Assembly (NCBI GenBank): GCA_033239005.1
Contig: BSQZ01000001.1
Location: forward strand, 10,167,500-10,231,499
From: Lamellibrachia satsuma
Taxonomy: Eukaryota; Annelida; Polychaeta; Sabellida; Siboglinidae
Direction of reading: 5' to 3'
Length of the DNA: 64,000 bases
Part shown: positions 46,433-58,514 of the stretch, one piece after another
How the letters are laid out: each line of letters opens with the position of its first letter
How positions within the stretch are numbered: the stretch's first letter is position 1
Notes under the pieces: generated by a model
Told to the model about the DNA's origin: nothing
Database searches by the model: none
The model's input: only the letters and a program-made list of their open reading frames with translations
Made by a program: the position numbers and the translations under genes

Positions 46433-47120
46433 TTCATGGTCTTTGCATCACCAACACCTTCTTCCAGTAAACCATCAGCACAAAGTGTCGTGGAAGCATC
46501 CAAGGTCTCTTATATGGCATCAACTAGACCTTGTCATTGCCAGACGCTCTGCTCTGAACAATGTCCTAGCAACACGTAGCTACCACAGTGCAGATTGTGA
46601 TGCAGACCATGCCATGGTGTGCAGTAAAGTGAGATTCTCTCCACGTAAGCTGCACTGCTCCAAGCCCATAGGTCGCACTCGCATCAATGTTGCTAGAACT
46701 GCAGATCCCCAATGAAGAGAGCAGTTTGTAGCTACAGCAAGGTGGAACACCCTCAGTAATACCATCTACAATGCAGCGATAACTGCATTTGGCAAGAGAG
46801 AAAGACCAAACCAAGACTGGTTCAATGCTAACCTACATGAAACCAAACGAGAAGCCCTACTTGCATACAAACGCAATCCATGCGAGAAGACACTGTCGCG
46901 TCGGCTCTCAGATCTGCACGGAGCATCGCACAACGCCCAGCAAGATGCTGTGCAAATGACTACTAGCTGAAACTGTGCGAGAGTATCCAAAACTCAGCCG
47001 ACTGCTGAAACGTACGCGGCAGGTAAGATGGCATCAAGAAAGCTGTTTGGCCCCACTGTAAGGAGGATGGCTCCACTGGCACTGAAATCCACATCAGGAG
47101 ATGCGCACGTCGCTGAGCGA
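46433..47120 (+). pseudogene. Inverted 5' part of the same LINE (endonuclease to RT start)
   Basis: On the + strand, frames carry HKVSWKHPRSLIWHQLDLVI and SYHSADCDADHAMVCSKVRF, the C-terminal endonuclease segment of this LINE type. They continue with frame breaks to GPTVRRMAPLALKSTSGDAH, which in such elements lies shortly before the reverse transcriptase. It abuts the minus-strand RT half tail to head, as expected of a 5' inversion. Confidence 0.7.
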
Positions 47121-47769
47121 TAATAAGTGTATAAACGTGTTAAGGTGGTCTCATATATTGTATATGCAGTAACAGGTTCAATTTTTTATCATGAGCATTA
47201 CACATGTATCACACTTACAATGCACACGTTTTAATAACGTTATTCTCTGACACATCTAAACAATTGGCCATCATAACAGCCGGCGGCGAATCGCGTAGCA
47301 GTTGGAAGTTGGCATAAAGGTTTACTTAGTGTGCATCTTGGTTCCTTAGCGACATCTCTGCGTTGATTCCGGTTTAGGTCTGTTTATTCGTTTTTGTTAC
47401 ACATCCTAAAAAGTCGATTATCATGGTACCAAAATATGCACAAATATAATTATAATTTTATGATAAAATGCTTATGATCTCACAACGATGCTTGACATTT
47501 TGTTTACCACGAAATGTCACAACTTTCCCAAATATACATTATTTAGAGTATAATTAATAATTAATACACCTTGATTGATTGAAATTGAATTACATTTATT
47601 TGGCAATACAATTACAATAAAAGATGGTACGTATTGCATAGAATATTGCCGAGGATAATACAAGAAAGCACTAAACTTATTTCCACTGTGTTCCTCTGTG
47701 AAAAAATAAATAGAGAAGGCAACATGGTGCATACAAGAAAATAAAACTAGCATGAAAACAATACTGACT
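47121..47769. other. Unassigned AT-rich sequence
   Basis: No coding, terminal repeat or RNA motif was recognised between the inverted LINE and the SINE. Confidence 0.4.
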
Positions 47770-48114
47770 AACAAGTGCCTGGTAAAAAGGGTAAAGTCAT
47801 CCCCCAGGCATTACGCCTTAGGAAGCCATGAAGGCTTATATGGCCAGTGCTTAAACCTGGTTTCTGTAGCGCGAAGCAACTTAGAGTGCAATTATACTGA
47901 CTCTCCTGGACGGGACACTAGTCCATCGCAGGTACCTTCCAAACAGTGTTTGTACTCATTTGCAGCTGAGTAGACTGAGGCAAAGTAGGGTAAACGAAAT
48001 TGCCTAAGCTTCGAAAACGAACCGTGCCCAGTGTGGGTCTTGAACTCACAACCCTCGAATTTAGAGTCCAACACCTTAACCACTGGGCCACGGCTGCCCC
48101 CCAACAAGTGCCTG
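47770..48114 (-). mobile_element. tRNA-derived SINE (second type) with 12-bp target duplication
   Basis: The minus-strand head reads ggcagccgtggcccagtggt, taaggtgttggactctaaat, then a B-box-like gagttcaagaccc. The body includes ctactttgcctcagtctact and gatggactagtgtcccgtcc. The 12-mer AACAAGTGCCTG lies exactly at both edges (47770-47781 and 48103-48114), giving a 321-bp insertion at 47782-48102. The exact duplication implies a young insertion. Confidence 0.85.
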
Positions 48115-48124
48115 ACTAGCTAAA

Positions 48125-48155
<31 letters not shown>

Positions 48156-48960
48156 CTTCAGAAACATACATAACTAATTAGAAAGACTACAAACACAACA
48201 ATATGGTAAAAACAAATAAAACTTAATAGTAAATCAAATAATTTAAGATGGTTCTGATCGCAGGATTTCTGTGACTCATCATTCATCTGTCGATAATTTA
48301 AGAGTTCCGGTTCATATTTTAATGGTGCTTCAAAATTATATAGAATTCGCTGGTTGGACCAACATTTTTCAATCGGTTTTTAAATGAATTTATGGATTTA
48401 AAGAATATATGTGGATTTATCATGCTATGATGAAAGGAATGGGAAGGAAACCTAGAGTAGTTTCTTCGATTGAAAATATACAATGAAAGAACATGTAATA
48501 TAAGAAGGCCATAACAAAACTGCATTTGAAAAATAATATGTAACGACATAATTTTTAATCTCTGAGATTAATGGATATCTGAAGCCTGATCAGTTAATTC
48601 TCGAAATACTATACTGGTTTGATTATTTAGTTCATCACAATGTTTTTGTAAAATATCTACTAAATGTAAAAAGTGTTCGCTTTAACAATACGAAATGTCT
48701 ATTAGGTAAGAAATTGTCTGTGTCACATCTTGTGGTAAATCGTCGACAAAATAACAAATTAATAACGAACGAAACAGTGAACGCAGTTGTTGTCATATGT
48801 TCTGTAACCTGCCAGACCGTACGTTTTGTTAAGTTTAACATTCCGGTAAAATGTTACTTTCGAAATATGTTATCCAGTACCTCAATTAACGGCTGTATGG
48901 TGCGGTGAGCGAAAATACAAGATGTCTATGGTTTTAGAAGTAGGTCATGTGCATGTGGTC
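48115..48960. other. Unassigned AT-rich sequence with short (TA)n
   Basis: TA repeats lie at 48126-48150. Small frames (48635-48908) lack domains. Confidence 0.4.
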
Positions 48961-48969
48961 TGCTTCTCA

Positions 48970-48982
48970 TTCGCCTGGCAAC
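48970..48982 (+). promoter_or_regulatory. RFX X-box-like site upstream of SPA17-like gene
   Basis: TTCGCC-T-GGCAAC matches the X-box consensus GTNRCC-N(0-3)-RGYAAC except at the first base. It lies about 85 bp before a good splice donor (cag|GTAAGG at 49065/49066) that could end a non-coding first exon of the SPA17-like gene at 52141. X-boxes drive cilium genes through RFX factors; use here is inferred. Confidence 0.35.
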
Positions 48983-49065
48983 GGATCAAAACACAACACT
49001 AACGCCGCTACGCGATACACGCTGAACTGTTGCAGTTTAGCATACGTTTTGTCTCTCTCGGTCAG

Positions 49066-49800
49066 GTAAGGGTTGAATATACACTGATTACAATGGCATG
49101 TAGTTACATTTATGGTCGTACATTTATTGCTAAACAGTGACAGTTGCTACCGACGCGCTGGGTCATCGCGTTAGCTATTGCTATGGCATTGGCAATGGAA
49201 GTTTCATCCATTGCACTGCCATTGATTCATCCATGGATTCATTCCTTGTTATACGTTATACATATATACAAGAAGACAACTTGTAGTAACACGTTTAAGA
49301 AGGGAACATCTTGAATGAACCTTAATGTTTACAATACTAGGTTAAATCAAATTCGTTTTTCTCAATCTCGATTTGTTTTACTGCTATCAATATACTATAG
49401 GGTATAACCATTTATGGTAGCAATTAAACCCATAGAGACTACATGAACATCTCCCATTGAAATTGTAGAAGTCTTTTACAAATCCTCACTTGCTTTCTGT
49501 TTGTACAATTTGAAATTGGTCATGTTCAGTTCTGTCATTTGTATTTCTGAAATCCTGTTAACATGTTTGTAGCTCTTTTAATCGTTCTTTGTGTGGCTTA
49601 TCTTTAATACATGCGCCCATTTTGTGGCCCAGGCTTTGTATATCTTTCTTCTAATAAAGAACTAGCTAGTCCTACGTATGTACACACCTTCATGTAAATT
49701 CCAGCATAATATATACAATTTCTTTTTAGTCTGAAAACAACCCTGTCATCTGTGTTCATCGTGATCCTCATATATAGTAATACAAATAAAGCATTGGTCT
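49066..49800. other. Unassigned sequence (possible SPA17 first intron)
   Basis: It is AT-rich with no recognised gene. It sits between a candidate non-coding exon ending at 49065 and the LINE insertion. Confidence 0.35.
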
Positions 49801-51243
49801 ATTTGTAATGTCCTGATCATGGTATCAGAGAGAGTCATATTTGACCAACTACACGAATATTTCCAAAATAGAGAGCTATACTACAGTAGTCAATATGGCT
49901 TCAGAGAGAAACATTCAACCGAACTTGCCACCCTTGAAATAATAGACAGAATTATTCAGGAAATGGACAAACATCTAACTCCAATAAATATATATATTGA
50001 TTTATCAAAAGCCTTTGATACAATAGACCATAATATATTCATGGATAAATTAAAGCACTATGGCATAAAAGGCACAGCATTTAACCTCTTTAAGAACTAT
50101 TTATCAAATCGTAAACAGTACGTACAATTTGGACACGTAAAATCTAAAGAAGCATATATTACTACTGGTGTCCCGCAAGGGTCGATATTAGGACCTTTGT
50201 TGTTCATTATATACATTAATGACCTACCAATTGCTAGTGACCTTTTCAACTTCATAACTTATGCTGACGATACAACCCTAACCAGTACATTAGATGTCTT
50301 TAATCGACCCGGTGACTTAAATAACAATATAAACGAAGAACTAAACAAGATATGTGACTGGCTTAACGTAAACAAACTTGCTCTAAATGTTGACAAAACT
50401 AAAGCTATGATTTTTCATATGCCACAAAAGAAAGTAGAAAAGCCTGTGCTATTAGTAAATGGAACTGTAATTGAATATGTAAATAACTTAAACTTTTTGG
50501 GCATCACATTAAATAATCACTTGAACTGGGACAGTCACATAAACAAAGTAGCATACAAAATATCTAGAACCACTGGAATTCTAAAAAAACTGACACATTT
50601 TTTACCACAGCATATTCTAAGGACAATGTACAATTCTATCATATTACCTCATATAAACTATGGTATATTGGCATGGGGGTATCAAACGCAACACATATTT
50701 ATACTTCAGAAAAAAGCAATTAGAATAATCACGTTAAGTAAATATAATGCACACACTGCTCCTATTTATAAAGAACTCAAATTATTAAAGGTCAGTGACA
50801 TCTACAAGCTACAAGAACTTAAGTTTTATCATAAATTAATAAATAAACAACTACCTGAATATTTTTATAATATACCTTATACTAACACTTTTGAAATACA
50901 TCAATATGACACACGAGACAAAAATTGCTTATTTATGTCAAGAAATAATCATGTTTTCGCAAACAAATGTATTAGATACAGCATGATTAGAACTGTTAAC
51001 AATAGTCCAAATGATATTACTGACAAAGTCCATACTCATAGTCTATATGGTTTCTCCAGTTACATAAAACAATATCTTCTTGGTAATTATGAATACAACT
51101 GTACCAAAACAAATTGTTACATTTGCCGAAATCAGGGCATACGTGTATAGTTATTTATTTGTGTAATTAATATGTAGGTATATCTTGTAGGCAGCCATAC
51201 ATATGCATATATGTACATGGATGTGCTTGTATACATATAGTTT

Positions 51244-51316
<73 letters not shown>

Positions 51317-51560
51317 ATATATATATGATTATTATATAATTATAAACTTAGTACTTTTATTATTGCTATCACTTGTATTCTTAATTTTGAATGTATTTTC
51401 AATTGCTTGACTAAACCAGTGGTGGCTCCCATGATAGCGACATACTCAATGTCTTAATGGGAGTCTCCGTGACCATTTATTTTATTTACTTTGTTTATAT
51501 GTCGATTGTGTTACATTTACTTGGTCAAAATAAATGAGTCTGAGTCTGAGTCTGAGTATC
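49801..51560 (+). mobile_element. Jockey/CR1-like LINE, 5'-truncated, with intact RT frame
   Basis: A single uninterrupted frame at 49819-51150 (443 codons) gives most of a reverse transcriptase: SSQYGFREKHSTELATLEII, NIYIDLSKAFDTIDHN near 57-72, TTGVPQGSILGPLLFIIYIN near 115-134, catalytic YADD at 148-151, then VNKLALNVDKTKAMIF and a thumb/connection region ending with a CxxC-like NCYICRNQG. The endonuclease is missing. After a TA microsatellite (51245-51313) the element ends in AATAAA then (TGAGTC)n at about 51526-51558. The intact frame suggests a recent insertion. Confidence 0.85.
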
Positions 51561-52140
51561 ATCCTCTTCTTCCATTAGTTGTAAAGTTGTTGACTCCTCG
51601 CATAACCAAATCATAATTTCATAACTATGTACAAGAACAGGAATGTTATACAAGAATTTCACATAGGTCATTTGTATAGACTTATCAATTGCTAATAGAT
51701 ACCTGTGTTTGTACTTATACATGTCTGAGGCGGCTACAGTGAATCTCATAATTATTCAAGCTAATGGTAATGTTTTGCTTATAGTATTGCTTGTTTGTGA
51801 GTACAGTATACTGCTTAGCAGCATGTGAAAATTGGGACGAGAGAAGTAAAACTATCTGTAGACAATATAATAAAATATGAGAATATGTCATACCAAAATC
51901 CCCCAAAACCGGAGTTCAGGACATGTCAAAATCCAAAGTGTTAGGCCATCTTAAAATCAGTATACCATTTTAAAGTTGTCAACATATGGATGAATATGCT
52001 AAGGAGGAAAGCAAGGTTAATCAGATGTGTAGTTAGATGACAGCAACCTACACTACCAGGAAGTGAATTCCAGAGAGTTGGTATGGCAACCAAGAAACCC
52101 CAGATCCATTGTTAGTTTCAACTACCCTTGTGTCCGACAG
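51561..52140. other. Unassigned sequence before the SPA17 exon
   Basis: No feature was recognised until the pyrimidine tract and TCCGACAG acceptor at 52140. Confidence 0.4.
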
Positions 52141-52318
52141 ATCCAAGGCCTCCACACACAGACCATGGCTGTCCCATTCTCCAACACCAAGCTGCGTGTT
52201 CCACGTGGTTTCCAGAACATTCTAGAAGGACTTGCTCGTGAGGTGCTGAGGGCCCAGCCAACCGACATTCAAGTATTTAGTGCAGCATACTTCGAGAGAT
52301 TGCTTAAAGTCAGAGCAG
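52141..52318 (+). CDS. SPA17: SPA17-like protein, first coding exon (RIIa domain); rest not seen
   Basis: Acceptor …tgtccgacag ends at 52140. ATG at 52165 (context accATGG) starts MAVPFSNTKLRVPRGFQNIL, followed by EGLAREVLRAQPTDIQVFSA and AYFERLLKVRA. The exon ends in phase 1 before gtgggt at 52319. These 51 residues follow vertebrate sperm protein 17 almost position for position in its RIIa-type dimerisation/docking domain, including the 'QP.dI..FaA.YFE.LL' motif. Such domains dock on A-kinase-anchor-type helices; SPA17 is found in the sperm fibrous sheath and in motile cilia. The C-terminal IQ-bearing part was not located in the remaining window, so the gene is incomplete here or its next exons were missed. 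Confidence 0.82.
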
Positions 52319-52439
52319 GTGGGTTACGTGTGGTTTGCAGTGTTTTCTAAGGTTCAACTCATAGGTTATAATTGAACTTTAGGCAAAAGTAGGAGTGGTT
52401 TATTTGCAGAATTTTCCTTCTCTAGAGGTAGACATGGAC

Positions 52440-52650
52440 TCACAACAGGTTTTTCCATTTCCTTACGTGGGATCTTTTACTTCCTCTGGCACAGACACCA
52501 GTTAGAAGGGACCAACAGCTTTCAGGGTCTCTTATAAAAGACACAGGCAGAGTGAGGTGAACAAAATTGCCTAAGCTTCGAAGTGGCAACCAGTGGAATC
52601 TAACCCTGTACTCCTTGATCAACTGTCTGACGTTCTTCCACATTCACATG
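52440..52650 (-). mobile_element. tRNA-derived SINE copy (minus)
   Basis: The minus-strand body carries ttcacctcactctgcctgtg, agagaccctgaaagctgttg, gtcccttctaactggtgtct and gccagaggaagtaaaagatc. The tRNA-like head lies near 52600-52640. It lies in the presumed intron of the SPA17-like gene. Confidence 0.6.
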
Positions 52651-53114
52651 GGCCACGCAGGATGTCGTACAGGCAAAAGCTGTGTTTTTTCTAAATTTTC
52701 GTATGGAAATTGCCCGTATAAAAGTGCTTAAAAATACTGGTTATTTTGTGTACCAGAGTATTTGGAGGATATGTTGCAAAAGAATTTATGTAGAGTTTGT
52801 AAGTTTTTAACACACATATATTTAACACACATATATATATTTACCAACCAAATTAATTACTCTGCTGATAGTGGGTTACTAATCACTGACATTAGTGACC
52901 AGTAACTGACCACTTGCCAATATTTGTATTATGTACTTATGAACTTGAAAAAAATAATTTAAATAAACAATGTACTTATTTGCTTATTATGGAAAGTTTG
53001 AAGCAAGAACAGTGGGAAAGCGTGTTGCGTTTGAGTGATGTTAACACTGCGTATGCTAATTTTATCAATACATTGTTCAACCTTTATTTATTATTATAGT
53101 TAAAAAAATAAAGA

Positions 53115-55295
53115 TTGATGACACTTGTAGATAAAACCTTGGTTGTCCAACGGCTTAGAAACGCATGTCGTAAGAAGAATCATCTTTACAGATTATTTCT
53201 TCAGGATAGAACCAAAATCTCTGAATCTCGATACAAAATGTACAAAAACAAACTAACTTCTATATTAAGATCCACCGAAAACTTCGGCAAAAAGGCGTAT
53301 TACATTCAATTACGAGCAGAAAAGAGAGGAGACATTAAAGAAATATGGGTAGTATTGAACACTGCAATTTGTAAACAACGTCCATCGATCAAATATCCTA
53401 TCCATATAAAGTGTGGAGACAAATAATAAAGATATGGCAAATGAAGTCAATAAGTTTTTTTTACAAATATTGGTTCCAATTTAGCTAAAAAACATTACAA
53501 ATTCTGATGGAAATTTCTCTATTTATGACTATTTAGGAGGCATGATCAGAAACTGTCTGTATTTAAAACCCGCTGATGAGGAAGAGGTTATTAATACTGT
53601 AAAAGCGTGTACACAAAAATAATCTACAGATTTTGAAGACATTAGCATGGATATTTCAGCCAGTGTCATACCCGTTATATCCAAACCTCTCACACACATT
53701 TTTAATAATTCGTTTAAGACTGGTGTGTTCCCCTCTAGAATGAAGATAGCCAAGATAAAACCTATCTTCAAAAGTGGTGCCAAAACAGACATAGGAAATT
53801 TAAGGCCAATTTTTCTTTTGCCACAATTTTCAAAATGTTTTGGGAAACTGTTTCTCAATAGGTTAGACAACTTTGTTATTGCTAAGAACATACTAAATTC
53901 AAGTCAGTAAGGTTTCCATTAAGCTATGTCCACATCACATGCCGTAATGGAATTAATAGAAGAAATTTCAAATGCAATAGATAATGAGAAGCACGCTATT
54001 GGTGTATTCATTGATCTTAAAAAGGCTTTCAACACAGTGCACCACTGTATTTTCTATGGCGTGCGTGGAGTTGGAAATGACTGGATGAAAAGTTACCTCA
54101 CCAACAGGAAACAATTTGTTGAACTAAATGGGTGAGCCTTGGAGCTGTTAAACGTAACACAGGGATCCATTTAAATTTAGGGCCAAAGCTATTTGTGCTC
54201 TATATTAATGATATTTGTAATGTATCAAAACTAGCTAAATTTATACTTTTTTGCGGATGACACAAATATATTTTGCACTGGTAATAATTTAAAAGCTTGC
54301 CAAATTGGCTAAATGGTTTTCTGTGAAAAAATTGTCATTGAACCTGTCAAAAACAAATTACATGTTATTCCGGAACCATCTGCCTGATAATGAAATTAAT
54401 CTGTTCATTAATAATCAACAGATAACCAGAATACATGTAGCAAAATTTCTAGGTGTATATATTGATGAATCTCTAAACTGAAAATATCAAATAAATACGG
54501 TCAGATTAAAAAAGTCAAAAGTTGCAGTAGTTATTTATAAGGCAAATTGTCTCATTGATCGAAATGGAATGTATATATTATACTGTTCTTTGTTTTTACC
54601 ACATTTAAGTTATTGCTGTGAAATGTGGGGAAACACCTGCACCACAAACATTCATGGCATGAAGTACTATATCACAGAAACAAGTAATTCGGTTAGTTTG
54701 TGGAGTAAAACGTCTGAACATATGAACACTCTTTTTTAGCAGTTAGGCGTTCTAAAATTTGTAGATTCAGTTAAGCTCAATATGGCTATTATTATGTTTA
54801 GGCCATTTCATAATGAATTACCAAATAATTTGCAAAAAAGTTTAAACTGTATGTGGTACTAAACAGAACGATTCATTCTACATAACTCACGTTTGTACTA
54901 ATGCAAAAACAATGTGCATCTCCATATATGGAGGGAAATTATGGAACTCCCTTAATGGAAACATTATCACTTGTAGAACCATACAAGCATTTAAAAAGTG
55001 CTACAAGATATTACTGTAACGTATTAGTCACAATTTATTTAGCAACGATTTTCATTTGTTACATGTTGTAAGTAATACAAATATATAATTACATATCGTT
55101 TGACTTAATGGCTGAACATGCCACGGGGTGAACCATAGATAAGTATTGCACTTCTGTTCACCCCATTTCCAATTCACCCTTGTCTACTCTTCACCAATTC
55201 ACATTTGTTGCACATTTTTTTAGTAATTTGTTGTTATTTATTGTATTGTAACTGTGTGTTGAAATAAATGATTCATTCATTCATTCATTCATACA
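53115..55295 (+). pseudogene. Decayed LINE reverse transcriptase with (ATTC)n tail
   Basis: Separate + frames in order: VVQRLRNACRKKNHLYRLFL (53115), VFPSRMKIAKIKPIFKSGAK with LRPIFLLPQFSKCFGKLFLN (53647), VFIDLKKAFNTVHHC (53926), then, with stops, YINDICNVSKLAKFI, KKLSLNLSKTNYMLF and FLGVYIDESLN. At least five stops or frameshifts separate them, and the YADD box is disrupted. It ends AATAAATGATTCATTCATTC… at about 55264-55292. Confidence 0.75.
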
Positions 55296-56099
55296 TTCAT
55301 CTAATGTTTTGCTGTAAGGCGTAGTAAAATAATATTTACTGTTGCATAATAATATTTACTGTTGCATGCCCTCACAAGTTAGGTTTCTTCTTGTGTTATT
55401 TCACTATCACTATCACTAACGTGAAAAGTTTAGATAGGAAAGATTTCATTTCTTTTAGTATTTTCCTTTGGGAAGAGATTTTAGGGTAAATGTGCAGTTG
55501 AGCATTTTCTTGGTCAACGATTTTTTTATTTTGAGAGTGCCACATAGTTCACCACCACACTGTTATGGTAATGTACAATGTTTACTTGAATATTGTCATA
55601 TTTTAGTGTTCTGTTAGCAGGGCTTCAAATCATAAACTTTCTTCGGACCAGTATGGGCAAAACGTATTTTCAGTATTTAGACAGCTTGAAATTGGGTAAG
55701 GCGGCAAAGATTTCTGTTTTTTCTTGTGCCTGGATTTATGCAGGGTATCAAATAAATTATGCATTTTCCTTGTCATGTGATAAGAACTTGTATTGTTGGC
55801 TACTTTTGACAGGGCCAGTACAATAACTACAAACACTGATATTGTTTTACTGTGCCTAATGCCATTTTATTGTATACCTTCAAAATACTTTTTCTGGTAG
55901 ATGTTTGCATTCTTGTTTAGGTGGCATGGTTTTTGTGTTGAATGGTTTCAACAAGTCTTCTTTCCGTTTGACCGATCCATGTGGGGTGGTAGGTTACATC
56001 ACAGATTTGTTCTTCATTGTCTGATCTCAGCCTTCTTGAACACAACAAATTAAACATATAATCGATATTTCCATCTTTGTTTTAAAACAATCTAACACG
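55296..56099. other. Unassigned sequence
   Basis: A short duplication (taatatttactgttgcat) lies near 55330-55366. No gene was recognised. Confidence 0.4.
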
Positions 56100-56680
56100 A
56101 TTATCATAAGAAGCAACAGATCCAGACAGCAAGTGTGCAAGGAGAGAGTCCAACAATGTTTTACCTCTGTATGACAGACATCTCTTCCTTGTTTTACCTC
56201 TGTATGACAGACATCTCTTCCTTGTTTTACCTCTGTATGACAGACATCTCTTCCTTGTTTTACCTCTGTATGACAGACATCTCTTCCTTGTTTTACCTCT
56301 GTATGACAGACATCTCTTCCTTGTTTTACCTCTGTATGACAGACATCTCTTCCTTGTTTTACCTCTGTATGACAGACATCTCTTCCTTGTTTTACCTCTG
56401 TATGACAGACATCTCTTCCTTGTTTTACCTCTGTATGACAGACATCTCTTCCTTGTTTTACCTCTGTATGACAGACATCTCTTCCTTGTTTTACCTCTGT
56501 ATGACAGACATCTCTTCCTTGTTTTACCTCTGTATGACAGACATCTCTTCCTTGTTTTACCTCTGTATGACAGACATCTCTTCCTTGTTAATTCTGTTTT
56601 TAGACATATTACCATGCTAACAATCACACCATCGTTTGTTCTATTCAATTATTGTCCTTGACGAGAATGAGTGCTTTCTC
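56100..56680 (-). mobile_element. LINE 3' remnant interrupted by a 33-bp array
   Basis: The flanks (agagagtccaacaatgtt before the array; acatattaccatgctaacaa … attgtccttgacgagaatga after) match the CR1/L2-like fragments at 21465-21790 and 59790-59960. The array at 56158-56589 sits inside the fragment. Confidence 0.45.
56158..56589 (+). repeat. 33-bp minisatellite, 13 virtually identical copies
   Basis: The unit is TTTTACCTCTGTATGACAGA plus catctcttccttg, repeated about 13 times with no internal difference seen. The 11-residue repeat frames on both strands are a product of the 33-bp length. Confidence 0.95.
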
Positions 56681-58209
56681 ATATATCCGCTACCTCCACT
56701 TTGCATACTGAAGCGACAGACATAACCATGATATTAGCCTGTCACTGTTGTCATCAAATACACTAATCATGGCTGAACAGTTGGGCACGCACAGTGTATA
56801 GCACTGTATTACACTTTGATGGACATGTTTAGCTTCCTGTATGCAAAGCACGCATGTCAAGATGACATTATTCCAGAACACAGTCTGCATTGATTTTCCA
56901 TGGACGATATGCTGTGTAGCATCATGCCTGGTCATCATGCCTGGTCATAATCAAGTTTAGTTGTTCTACACTAATCACCAAATGACACAAAAAAAAAGTT
57001 GCCTTAGTGTTTAGAGAAAAAAATTTTGTCGACACTTATAACAGATTCCTTGACATTTTTTCATGGCCCAATTTTTTTCGAGCATACTGTACAATTATTG
57101 GGACGAATATGGTATCATATAAGACGTGTTTAAATTTTTGAATAGGAATAGGAATAGAATTAATTTTATTCAATCCAATAAATCATGTACAGGTAATTAA
57201 TATAGTAATTTGATCATGACAGTGGATCTGAGAGACTCCTGCTAAGACCAGTTTCTGCTATTGCAGGAGAGGTGTTTGAAGTAGTGGATGTCTCACAAAC
57301 TCATGCATATTAGTAATGATGGGTAGCAATGATTGGTGTTTTCTGTATAAGAACACTTGCTAGCTGTGGTGAGGAGTCTCGTGTGACACTTGGTGTTTGC
57401 AAAGATGGGTCTCATTAAGAAGTTGGTCCTATTAAGCGTGAACTGCGTCTCACACAGGAAGAAATATTACCTTTCGCGTGTGTCTAATGTTATTGCTAGC
57501 AATGATAATAATAATGTACAGTAATGCAACATCTATCACGCCTGAATCCTTGGAACACTGAGCTCAGAGACGTGCGAAAATTACATATGTTGTTAAAATT
57601 GTCAACAGATGGATCAATATGCTAGGGAGCTACAGAGGGTAAGCACAGTTAAAAGATAAGTCTTTATATGATGGGTGTCTTATGTAAGAGCGATTCTTGA
57701 CAATGATGGATGTCTTATGTAAGAGTTAGTGCTAGCAATGATAGGTGTCTCCCATGAGAACATGTGTTCGTAATTATGTGAGAACATTCCTGGCAGTGAG
57801 GACCTCAAGCAGTCTCAGGTGCTGCAGCTCGCCAGTTTAATTGCGTGCGTTATAGACAGCTGCCAGTAAGACGAACTAGATGGGGATCTTTTCTAGGAAG
57901 CATGGAAATTACATAAAAATGCAGCAGGATGGATGAGTGGATTGGCGAGTGGGATTAAGGTTGTTCTAGTCAGGTTCATAGGATTCTGCCTGTGTGGTCA
58001 TTGGCACTATCTGAGTTCACCATGTTGTCCTTATGCACGGTTGGACCAAATGCCGGATTCCCGCTGTGCTTCGGCAGTGACTCGTGCAACTAATTGAATT
58101 ATTTCCACAACTGACTACTGATTGTGGGAACTGCGGCAGAAGCAAACACGAGCAGCATCAACGACTTGATCTGAGAATATGTTCATCGTAAATCAGTAGC
58201 ATCTTGCTG
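56681..58209. other. Unassigned sequence with a dispersed-repeat fragment
   Basis: 56960-57115 is a diverged relative of the MITE-like element at 42856-43132. The remainder has no recognised gene. Confidence 0.4.
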
Positions 58210-58223
58210 GTTGCCGTAGCAAC
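58210..58223 (+). promoter_or_regulatory. Perfect RFX X-box
   Basis: GTTGCC-GT-AGCAAC is a full match to GTNRCC-N(0-3)-RGYAAC and is itself palindromic. It lies 292 bp upstream of the ATG at 58515, a distance compatible with a proximal promoter. RFX factors use such sites to switch on cilium genes in animals; function here is inferred. Confidence 0.6.
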
Positions 58224-58514
58224 TGTGTTTTTCTTGGTTCGTCATTATGACGGTGAAGTGCTGAATGTTAACTGCGGTGTGATTGAGCGTGGGTTGCATT
58301 ACAAGGTGTCTTCACTGTCGCAGCTGTCACGTTGTGTCATAGCTGTGTCGTACTGAGCAGTTCGGCTATGTGGAGTGGACTCATTGACGGTGAGAGTGGT
58401 TTAATCACAGTGGCCGTGTTTCGAGTCTTTTGAAGCAGTTTGAATCTGTTTACATAGTGGATGCCTAGTCATGTGCTTATGCTGACCTCAGCGCCAACGT
58501 AAAGTGGTAACATC

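Noticed and set aside
47982..48102. Possible tRNA gene (cagtggttaaggtgttggac with a B-box)
   Set aside because: It does not fold as a full tRNA by eye and is the head of a SINE bounded by target duplications.
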